NCBI GenBank assembly: GCA_965178525.1
Contig: CBCXVS010000402.1
Coordinates: 1 to 5,428 of the forward strand
Direction of reading: 5' to 3'
Source of the DNA: CBCXVS01 sp965178525
GTDB lineage: Bacteria > Tectomicrobia > Entotheonellia > Entotheonellales > Entotheonellaceae
DNA length: 5,428 bases
Shown here: positions 1 to 5,336 of the stretch, one piece after another
How positions within the stretch are numbered: the stretch's first letter is position 1
Layout of the letters: each line of letters starts with the position of its first letter
Notes under the pieces: generated by a model
Seen by the model: the letters and a program-made list of their open reading frames with translations, nothing else
The model's database searches: none
What the model was told of the DNA's origin: nothing
Translations under genes and position numbers: made by a program

Positions 1-1
1 A

Positions 2-109
2 TGGACTTTTGAATTGGGCCAACCTGTTGATCTACTTAACCCTCCGCCTATTCTGCCAGGGGAACTTCGGTCTAGGCTCGGGATGCAATCTCGGTTTTCC
101 AGTTCGTAG
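2..109 (+). CDS. Possible C-terminal tail of a gene entering from the left edge
   Basis: An open frame of 35 codons runs from the window edge to a TAG stop at 107-109. It contains the stretches ELGQPVDLLNPPPILPGEL and LGMQSRF. It has no internal start context that would make it a complete small gene, so if real it is the end of a longer protein lying to the left. The proline-rich, non-repetitive make-up is compatible with a real C-terminus, but 35 open codons can arise by chance. It would be convergent with the aspartic protease gene ending at 161. I do not recognise a family. Confidence 0.3.
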   Translation, partial: WTFELGQPVDLLNPPPILPGELRSRLGMQSRFSSS

Positions 110-112
110 AGT

Positions 113-143
113 GAAATCAAATGGCTCTGACTCCCTTGATTTC
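113..143. repeat. Imperfect-core inverted repeat, left flank of cassette
   Basis: The arms GAAATCAA (113-120) and TTGATTTC (136-143) can pair over 8 bp around a 15-base loop containing CTCTGACTCCC. The stem is AT-rich with no following T-run, so it is a poor intrinsic terminator, although it sits between two convergent reading frames. The same pattern, AATCAA - CTCTGACYCC - TTGATT, is found in opposite orientation at 1307-1329. The GGGGTCAGAG-like core resembles short sequences I associate with REP/RAYT-type elements; that link is from memory and unverified. Confidence 0.4.
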
Positions 144-160
144 CATTTTCGTCGGAAAGG

Positions 161-619
161 TTATGCTGGTGGGCCGAAGTAGAACGTATCGGTCACCGGG
201 TCGATCCCAAAGCGAAAGCGATCTAAGCAACCATGCCAACCCAGAATGGAAGGCATGTCGGAGATGCCTTCATAACTCGCCTCGGGCACAAACGCGGTGG
301 TCTCGATGGGCATGTTGTCCCCTTCATCGGCGAGCAGCGTCAGGGTCACACGATGTAGCGTGCCCTGCACCCGTTCCTGTCGGAAGATCAGCGTTTGTAG
401 GCCCAGGCCCTCGGTGGCATCAAAGGCGAGTTCACTCGCGATGATCGGATGACAAAACAGATACACGCCGCCGGTATCGACCATTGCATGCGTCACCAGC
501 CCTTCGATCGCGACGCGCAGGATGAGCCGAGGTATCGTCTCATGGACCGTGGCGGGACGATACTGGTAAGCGGCGGCGCTGGTTGCAAACGGCTGGCCGT
601 TGAGAAATGACAATGGCAT
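161..619 (-). CDS. Small retropepsin-like (clan AA) aspartic protease
   Basis: This 152-residue protein has the hallmark of a single-domain retropepsin-like protease: AMVDTGG at residues 45-51, with D48 as the predicted catalytic aspartate after a hydrophobic strand (residues 32-38). It ends in a conserved-looking stretch, MPSILGWHGCLDRF (122-135), that matches the 'ILG...L' element near the C-terminus of this fold. Proteases of this type act as dimers, each chain giving one aspartate. No signal peptide or membrane segment is visible, so it should be cytoplasmic. The ATG at 617-619 shares one base with the upstream gene's stop (TGATG) and has no strong ribosome binding site of its own, which suggests translational coupling. 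The upstream DUF5678 fusion protein is a plausible partner or substrate (inference). DTGG replaces the commoner DTGA/DSGA, which should be tolerated. Confidence 0.8.
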   Translation of the reverse strand: MPLSFLNGQPFATSAAAYQYRPATVHETIPRLILRVAIEGLVTHAMVDTGGVYLFCHPIIASELAFDATEGLGLQTLIFRQERVQGTLHRVTLTLLADEGDNMPIETTAFVPEASYEGISDMPSILGWHGCLDRFRFGIDPVTDTFYFGPPA

Positions 620-1182
620 CAGTTTAGTTTCGTCACGAGAATGCTGCGTCCACGCACATCGCCGACGTGCGTGATCAGATCATCGAAGGAGCGAGTCGCA
701 TGGAGTAACTCGCCAGCTTGAAGCGCAATCCAGTTCCCCCGATATTCCTCCCAGTGGGCTTTGAGCCACGCATTATCGGCCTTTGCCGCCGCCCGGGATT
801 CCGGCGTGGATGGCACGACCTGGACGGTTGGCGGAGCGAGCACACGCGCATATTTCTGTAACTCGGCGTGCTCGGGGTAGCGTTCCGCGCCCTCTTTCGC
901 CAGCCGCTCGGCGAGCCGAGGTGAGTCGGTTGCGAATGCCTGTTTGATGGCACGGATAAGGTCATCAGGTGTGCGCTCACGTTCATCAGGGACCGCAGGG
1001 GTCTCCTGCCGCTGCGCCTTCGAGATCTTGGAAGCCGACCGGCCGTTCCCACCCCGTGCGTCACGCTCCTGAAACATGCGTAAGGCGGCACTGACGACCT
1101 CCTCAACGGGCGCAAATTTTCCCTTAGCAATTTCTTGCTGCACAAATTGCGCAAGGTCAGCTGGTAATCCGTTGAGGTCCAT
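619..1182 (-). CDS. ParD-like RHH / TPR-like / DUF5678 fusion protein
   Basis: This 187-residue protein has three parts. Residues 6-42 (LPADLAQFVQQEIAKGKF, then EEVVSAALRMFQER) match the ribbon-helix-helix start of ParD-type antitoxins, which bind DNA and repress their own promoters. A charged linker (43-72) leads to a helical, TPR-like piece (73-118) ending in YARVLAPP. Residues 137-187 (WLKAHWEEYRGNWIALQAGE, then ILVTKLN) resemble DUF5678, a small domain of unknown role. I start it at the ATG at 1180-1182, because GGAG lies 7 bases upstream; an in-frame GTG at 1183-1185 is too close to that site and would add one residue. No ParE-like toxin follows; the next gene is the aspartic protease, overlapping by one base. 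A promoter with overlapping repeats lies just upstream, fitting autoregulation (inference). Confidence 0.78.
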   Translation of the reverse strand: MDLNGLPADLAQFVQQEIAKGKFAPVEEVVSAALRMFQERDARGGNGRSASKISKAQRQETPAVPDERERTPDDLIRAIKQAFATDSPRLAERLAKEGAERYPEHAELQKYARVLAPPTVQVVPSTPESRAAAKADNAWLKAHWEEYRGNWIALQAGELLHATRSFDDLITHVGDVRGRSILVTKLN

Positions 1183-1212
1183 CACGCATCTCCATGTCAG
1201 ACGTCTCCTTCC

Positions 1213-1241
1213 AGTATACTACGTATACTAGCGCCTTTGAA
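1213..1241 (-). promoter_or_regulatory. Candidate sigma70-type promoter for the DUF5678-protease operon
   Basis: On the minus strand, TTCAAA (1236-1241, 4 of 6 to TTGACA) and TATACT (1213-1218, 5 of 6 to TATAAT) are separated by exactly 17 bases. The -10 box lies about 30 bases before the ATG at 1182. This gives the cassette its own transcription start, independent of the TPR gene upstream. Confidence 0.5.
1214..1230. promoter_or_regulatory. Tandem GTATACTA repeat, candidate operator
   Basis: GTATACTA occurs twice (1214-1221 and 1223-1230) with a 9-base period, and each copy contains the palindrome GTATAC. The repeat overlaps the -10 box and the spacer of the candidate promoter. Ribbon-helix-helix antitoxins typically bind short tandem or palindromic sites over their own promoter, and the first domain of the gene just downstream is of that type. 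Autorepression is therefore a reasonable inference, not shown. Confidence 0.45.
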
Positions 1242-1306
1242 CGGTCTGAAGTTGCGGGCTCATCTCCCTCCTCAAAGCCTTTTGGCCGTTCTCCAGAGCA
1301 TCAGAG

Positions 1307-1329
1307 AATCAATGGGGTCAGAGTTGATT
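1307..1329. repeat. Inverted-repeat element, right flank of cassette
   Basis: AATCAA (1307-1312) and TTGATT (1324-1329) flank an 11-base loop, TGGGGTCAGAG. Read on the minus strand this is AATCAA-CTCTGACCCCA-TTGATT, closely matching the element at 114-142 read on the plus strand. The two copies therefore face each other across the DUF5678-protease cassette. The rest of the gene-free stretch 1186-1377 holds the candidate promoter and no clear terminator. Confidence 0.4.
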
Positions 1330-1377
1330 GAATTCGTTCAGGAGATCGTGATGGATGTTTCCTATATTCACCTCACT

Positions 1378-1707
1378 TCAACGCGAAGGTGTTGGCAAGC
1401 TTGATGTGCTCTTCGTGAGACAGAGCGCTCGTTGTTTCTGCGCTGTACGGTCATTCGGAAAAACGTGTAGGACATTGGCATAGCTTGCTGCGGCATTGGA
1501 CCAGTCTTCAAGCATCACGTAGGCTTCGGCTAACTGCTTGTGTGTGCGTGCCCATGGGCCAGGCAGATGCTCTCGGGTACGCACTTCCAGAGCGCGGTGA
1601 TACGCCTGCACGGCGTCAGCCACGAGCTGCCTTCTGGCTCCACCGTATGCCCGGGGTGCTTGGGCCGCCAGTGCCGTGCCGAGAGAATGCTGTGTCTCCG
1701 CCCACGG
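1378..1707 (-). pseudogene. C-terminal segment of the TPR gene after the TAA
   Basis: Immediately after the TAA the same frame reads PWAETQHSLGTALAAQAP, then ALEVRTREHLPGPWARTH, and ends with a final canonical-looking TPR (NAAASYANVLHVFPND) and a basic tail. The GTG at 1621-1623 is simply a valine codon inside a unit; there is no sign of a separate gene starting there. TGA at 1378-1380 is the natural end of the whole TPR protein. Confidence 0.7.
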
Positions 1708-2109
1708 TTACGGCAGATGCTGACGCAGTCTCACCTTTAAAGCACCTTTCAGAGCCGATACCGCGTCGGTCAACAATCGCCGTCCCTCATTGCCACCCTG
1801 TCGTATTCCCTGTGCGACCAGCGCCGCCCCCAGCAGCATCTGCGCTGTTGCCCACGGTTGCGGTTGGTATTCGCGTATATGGACCTGCAACACCCGCCGG
1901 TACTGCGCGATCGCGTCAGTTAACAAACCGGCGCCTGCTGCCCCATCGTGGCGTGACGCCTGCGCCACAAGAGCTGTTGCCAGCTCGGTCTGCGTCGCTG
2001 CCCAGTCATTTGGCATATGGTCGCGTGTCCTTACCTCCAAAGCCCGCTGAAATGCCTGCACGGCCAACGCAAGCAGCTGTGCCTGCCGCATCAGCCTCCT
2101 CACGCCGGC
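1708..2109 (-). pseudogene. TPR gene segment after the frameshift
   Basis: In the +1 frame the TPR array resumes (QLLALAVQAF, ALEVRTRDHMPNDWAATQ, IREYQPQPWATAQ) and stops at TAA 1708-1710 in the middle of a unit. The residues before the stop, RLRQHLP, and after it, PWAETQ, together match the neighbouring unit's REYQPQPWATAQ. An open frame in this phase extends to an ATG at 2130, but its first residues are an out-of-frame reading of the previous unit. Confidence 0.75.
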
Positions 2110-4162
2110 GTCCTTGCTCAAGCCATACACGTCCCAGATAGTGTTGCGCCTCTGCCCAATTTGTTGGACGAAATTCGCGGGAGAGGACCTCTGCCGCCCG
2201 GTGTAATGTCTCGTCCGCTTCTTTCAAGAGGCGGAATCCATCTTCCTCGCCACGCCGTTTCCCTTGCTCAAAGAGCGTGTCCCCCAATAAGCCCTGCGCC
2301 GCTCCCCATCCGTCCAGCGAGCGTATAGAGGCCAACGTCTTCGAAGCTTGCCGAAGCCTCAGCGCCGCCTCGTCTATCGCATCTGTACCGATCTCTCCAG
2401 CCTGCCGGAGCCCTTGTTTGCGCAATGCGCTTCCCAGTACGAGCTGGCTCATGGCCCACAGCTCTGGCATAGACGCACTCGGTAACAGCGTTACTGCCCG
2501 CCGGCTTACCCGGACTGCATCTACCAACAAGTCGGTACTTTCCTTCCCATCCTTCCAGACCCCTTGCAAGCCCAGTACAATCCCCAATCCGAACTGCGCC
2601 GATCCCCATATGGTTACCTGGTGCTCGGGGCTGAGGACTGCGAGACCTCCCTGGAGAGCGTCTTTTGCCTCGCCTAACCAGCGTACGCCTTCCTCCCCAC
2701 CGCGTTGGCTCCCTTTGCTGTAGAGTATTAACCCAAGCACCATCTGTACCGGAGCCCACAGCGAAGGTCTGCTATCACGGGTAAACACCTTTAAGCCTTG
2801 GCGGCATGCCCCCTCTGCCTCCTCTAATGAGCGTACTCTTTCCTCACCACTTGACGAAGTTGCTAAGTTATACAACGCGTGCGCCAGGAGCACCTGCGTC
2901 TGTGCCCAGAGTTCTGGCTGGTCCTCACGGATGACCTGACTCAGTGTCTGTTGATACCTTGCAACAGCCTGACGTAAGCCGCTAACGCGTTCTTTTCTCT
3001 CCGTTTTCGCTACGAGAATGATGCGTACCTGATCCAGTAGGTTTTGCCCGACCACCCGTAATGTCGGCTCCTGCTCACGAGTGAGTCCGTCCATCGCCCG
3101 ACGCAGTGTCCCTTCTGCCTGCCGCAGCATATGCACGCCTTCTTCCCCACCTATCAAGAGCGCCCGTTGTGACAACGTCCGCCCCAGAAAAAACCGAGTC
3201 GGAACCTCAAATAGTAGCAACTCATTCTGTGTTGTAGCGTCCAAAACCTGCCGTAAAATGTCTTCTCCCTGCTGTCCCAGACGTATGCCTTCATCCCCAC
3301 CCCTCTGGAACCCTACATAGGATACGACAGCTCCTAGAAGGAGCTGCGTATGCGCCCACTGTTTTGGCAGGTCTTCCCGAGTATACACCTCCAAGGCGTG
3401 CTGACACGCTACCATCGCATGATCGAGATGTTTTTGAATCATCTCTCTTTCAACCCTATCACTGAGTATCCAATTGGCATAACCAATATCTCTCCAGATT
3501 GCCGCCCAGAGTTGTGGCGTCTGTTCTTTTGTCACAAATCCTAAAGCACGTTGATATGCTTGTAATGCTTCAGTATACTTGTGGGCTTGAATATGAGCAT
3601 CTCCTTCGCGTCGAAGTCCAAATATAGCTTCTTCTGTCGCCTTCTCTACTTCTTTTAATTTATCCTCCACATAATCGTGAAAAAGCTGGCCGGCTTTCGC
3701 AAACTGCTTTTTGGCATACGCAGCCAAACCCAATTTGAATTTATCCGGAGTTTTGTCAACTTCGGTAATCCATGTATCCACTGCGTCTTTGACCTGCCAT
3801 ACATCCAAGCCGATTTCTGCAGCCCAATCTTTGATGCGTCGGCTGATGTCGATTGCTCCAGGCTGTCTCTCTGGTGTGATGTTCTGTTTGGCTTCCTCAG
3901 ATATTTTATTCAGGAAGTACTCGATATGATCGTCACTCACAAGCAATTTGGAGCCCTTGCGGACAATGCGCACTTGGACAAGGTCTTTCTCCAAATCATC
4001 CGGTATACGGGCTTCACCTTCTAATGGATCCAGGATACGCCACTTTGGCGCATCGATGACGAGGATCACCTTTTCACCAGCTTTGTAGACCGCAGGGAGA
4101 AAAATACGGAAAAAACCCCGCGCATTGGTGATATCAGAGTCGCCAGTTGCTTCGATGTTCAT
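2006..4162 (-). CDS. Largest open segment of the TPR gene (internal start to out-of-frame stop)
   Basis: This 718-codon stretch begins at ATG 4160-4162, residue 48 of the reconstructed protein, and holds most of the beta domain and about ten TPR-like units. The start is probably not natural: it falls inside the beta domain, has only a weak GTCGGG upstream, and would lack the signal peptide. The last 25 or so residues after EQGRRREEAD are out-of-frame sequence with no TPR pattern. The true continuation (QLLALAVQAFQRALEVRTR) is in the neighbouring frame. Restart of translation here after the upstream TAG is possible but would leave the product in the cytoplasm. Confidence 0.6.
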   Translation of the reverse strand: MNIEATGDSDITNARGFFRIFLPAVYKAGEKVILVIDAPKWRILDPLEGEARIPDDLEKDLVQVRIVRKGSKLLVSDDHIEYFLNKISEEAKQNITPERQPGAIDISRRIKDWAAEIGLDVWQVKDAVDTWITEVDKTPDKFKLGLAAYAKKQFAKAGQLFHDYVEDKLKEVEKATEEAIFGLRREGDAHIQAHKYTEALQAYQRALGFVTKEQTPQLWAAIWRDIGYANWILSDRVEREMIQKHLDHAMVACQHALEVYTREDLPKQWAHTQLLLGAVVSYVGFQRGGDEGIRLGQQGEDILRQVLDATTQNELLLFEVPTRFFLGRTLSQRALLIGGEEGVHMLRQAEGTLRRAMDGLTREQEPTLRVVGQNLLDQVRIILVAKTERKERVSGLRQAVARYQQTLSQVIREDQPELWAQTQVLLAHALYNLATSSSGEERVRSLEEAEGACRQGLKVFTRDSRPSLWAPVQMVLGLILYSKGSQRGGEEGVRWLGEAKDALQGGLAVLSPEHQVTIWGSAQFGLGIVLGLQGVWKDGKESTDLLVDAVRVSRRAVTLLPSASMPELWAMSQLVLGSALRKQGLRQAGEIGTDAIDEAALRLRQASKTLASIRSLDGWGAAQGLLGDTLFEQGKRRGEEDGFRLLKEADETLHRAAEVLSREFRPTNWAEAQHYLGRVWLEQGRRREEADAAGTAACVGRAGISAGFGGKDTRPYAK

Positions 4163-4171
4163 CCCGACGTT

Positions 4172-4303
4172 CTATACGGGCACCCATTCTTGCTGCGTTT
4201 CAATGCGTAACACTTTCCCCTTCAGCCATCGCTCCTGGGCGATGAGACCACATGGCACGAGCATCACCAGAAGTACGCTGCATAACAAAGCACGACGCAT
4301 CAT
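4172..4303 (-). pseudogene. 5' fragment of the TPR gene: signal peptide, then TAG
   Basis: This piece encodes 43 residues beginning MMRRALLCSVLLVMLVPCGL and ending WVPV before the TAG at 4172-4174. The next codons in the same frame (NVGMNIEATG) continue the beta domain without a gap in sense, so the stop replaces one residue, probably Q or E. LVPC is not a good lipobox because P precedes the cysteine, so signal peptidase I cleavage is more likely. If the stop is real, the signal peptide is cut off from the rest of the protein. Confidence 0.75.
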
Positions 4304-4312
4304 GATTCCTTT
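4298..4312 (-). promoter_or_regulatory. Ribosome binding site and ATGATG start deciding the TPR gene start
   Basis: On the minus strand AAAGGAATC precedes ATGATG; the first ATG (4301-4303) overlaps the TIR stop TGA (4300-4302) as ATGA. Both ATGs are in the frame of the long TPR open segment. This is what identifies the upstream signal-peptide fragment as the true N-terminus and indicates translational coupling with the TIR gene. Confidence 0.65.
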
Positions 4313-5259
4313 CGCATCCTGAAGTTGTGCGAGGGATTGCCCAGGGTGACATCGCCATGATATGTAACATATCCCGCTCGGCGCGCGATCAGCTTCACTG
4401 GACGCTGCTTCAATTCTTCGACACGAAACGTATATCTCCCACTGCTATCCGTAGTGGTTGTGAGCTGAAACTCCGGTAACGTCACCTCAACCCCAGGTAT
4501 CACTAGGCCATTTTCATCTCGGATCATGCCTGCTACTGTCTGTACACCGGGGGAATCCCACGGTATGATACCGAAACTGAAAAGAAACATGCCGATTATC
4601 AACAACGCGGCGAGCATCGCCACCCACGTTTGCCATCGCTTCAATAAGCGTTTTTTCGGTGTTGAGATGGTTGGCAAGGGATTGATCGTGACAGGCCCAC
4701 CAACATTCCCAAAGATCTGGGTAACCGGCCCGTCCGCCCTCATATCCCGCTGCGCCACCACGCTCTGCGACGCGTAGACGGCGTACAAGCTCTTCAGCTC
4801 TTGAGCTACCTGCCCAGGCTCTGCAGATGTGATGTTGTCAAGCTTCTCAAGAATGTCACGTGTATTCTCCGGATCAGGCGATGTCTCCAGAGTATCGATG
4901 GCACGTAGCAAAGCGGGCAACGCGTCTTCCAACGCGCGCGCCTCGATGCCCTGGGTAGCCCTCAGGGTGGACGGGAGTGGCGTAGAATCAAGCACCCATG
5001 GGAAGATAGTCTTTTTCAATGCCACCGCAATATTCCATTCGCATTCCACAAAATCCGAAGCGGCAGCATGCTGCGACCAGACCAGCACCACGCCATCGCA
5101 GGCTGCAATAGCGTCCCCAAGAGCCTTCGGCCATTGTTGCCCGCCATAGAGGCGTTCCTGATCACGCCAGACCGCAACGCCATGATCCTTCAACCCCTGG
5201 CCCAGCCGTCTCACAATATCTAAGTCCTGGTGTGCGTAACTCACGAACAGCTGTGGCAT
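4300..5259 (-). CDS. Membrane-anchored TIR-domain protein with external carboxypeptidase-regulatory-like domain
   Basis: This 319-residue protein opens with a TIR domain (2-125): QLFVSYAHQD, the AVWRD region, and SDFVECEWNIAVALKK. Aligned to the family pattern S-x-W-V-x-x-E, E74 is the likely catalytic glutamate of TIR NAD+-cleaving enzymes, with F70 in place of W. A helical linker (130-172) and a beta-like motif (VTQIFGNVGGPVTI) lead to KKRLLKRW and one membrane helix (about 211-233). Positive charges before the helix predict the TIR domain inside and the C-terminus outside. Residues 240-310 (VAGMIRDENGLVIPGVEV, then DSSGRYTF) form a carboxypeptidase-regulatory-like domain. I choose ATG 5257-5259, preceded by TTGGGGA, over the TTG at 5269-5271, which adds four residues. 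The frame is intact, and its stop overlaps the TPR gene start. A defence or signalling effector is inferred. Confidence 0.9.
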   Translation of the reverse strand: MPQLFVSYAHQDLDIVRRLGQGLKDHGVAVWRDQERLYGGQQWPKALGDAIAACDGVVLVWSQHAAASDFVECEWNIAVALKKTIFPWVLDSTPLPSTLRATQGIEARALEDALPALLRAIDTLETSPDPENTRDILEKLDNITSAEPGQVAQELKSLYAVYASQSVVAQRDMRADGPVTQIFGNVGGPVTINPLPTISTPKKRLLKRWQTWVAMLAALLIIGMFLFSFGIIPWDSPGVQTVAGMIRDENGLVIPGVEVTLPEFQLTTTTDSSGRYTFRVEELKQRPVKLIARRAGYVTYHGDVTLGNPSHNFRMRKES

Positions 5260-5309
5260 CCCAATCCCCAACTTTTCGTGTTTTCTTCAAACGTGACGAG
5301 GGCTCTTTT

Positions 5310-5336
5310 CATGTTGAATTACCATATCATGTTCAA
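5310..5336. repeat. Short direct repeat upstream of the TIR gene
   Basis: CATGTTGAA (5310-5318) and CATGTTCAA (5328-5336) match at 8 of 9 bases with an 18-base period. The pair lies about 50-75 bases upstream of the TIR start. It could be a regulator site, but I see no convincing -35/-10 pair for the TIR gene, and chance is possible. Confidence 0.25.

Larger units (their letters stand above)
1378..4303 (-). pseudogene. Secreted TPR-repeat protein, broken by two stops and a frameshift
   Basis: Reading through three lesions gives one protein of about 974 residues. Order: signal peptide (1-22, with RR, a leucine/valine core, and a likely cut after GLIA); a carboxypeptidase-regulatory-like beta domain (about 28-110, with ARGFFRIFLP then AGEKVILVID); a mixed helical region (about 130-220); then about 14 TPR-like units of roughly 50-57 residues to the C-terminus. 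The units are anchored by W-A-x-x-Q (QLWAAIW, KQWAHTQ, ELWAQTQ, SLWAPVQ, TNWAEAQ, NDWAATQ, QPWATAQ, GPWARTH) and by GGEEG turns. The ATG at 4303 overlaps the TIR gene's TGA as ATGA, with AAGGAA just upstream. Lesions are TAG at 4172-4174, a +1 shift between about 2080 and 2109, and TAA at 1708-1710. TPR arrays are protein-binding scaffolds; a periplasmic partner or sensor for the TIR protein is inferred. Sequencing error is the main alternative to true decay. Confidence 0.85.

Noticed and set aside
121..444. Plus-strand open frame opposite the protease
   Set aside because: It has no motif, and the minus frame has the DTGG active site and a conserved-looking C-terminus.
675..1154. Second minus-strand frame of 159 codons inside the DUF5678 gene
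   Set aside because: It is arginine-rich with no motif, while the overlapping frame has recognisable domains, a ribosome binding site and coupling to the protease.
1265..1285. Terminator-like hairpin GCC-TTTT-GGC downstream of the TPR gene
   Set aside because: A 3-bp stem with no following T-run is too weak to call a terminator.
1485..2141. Plus-strand open frame of 218 codons
   Set aside because: It lies opposite the GC-rich TPR repeats, is rich in proline, arginine and alanine with no domain pattern, and the minus strand shows clear repeated W-A-x-x-Q units. It is a shadow frame.
2268..2759. Minus-strand open frame of 163 codons and plus-strand frame 2277-2723
   Set aside because: Both overlap the well-patterned TPR reading frame and lack any recognisable repeats or motifs.
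4172..4174. TAG recoded as an amino acid
   Set aside because: The same gene also has a TAA stop and a frameshift, so recoding of TAG alone would not rescue it; mutation or sequencing error is simpler.
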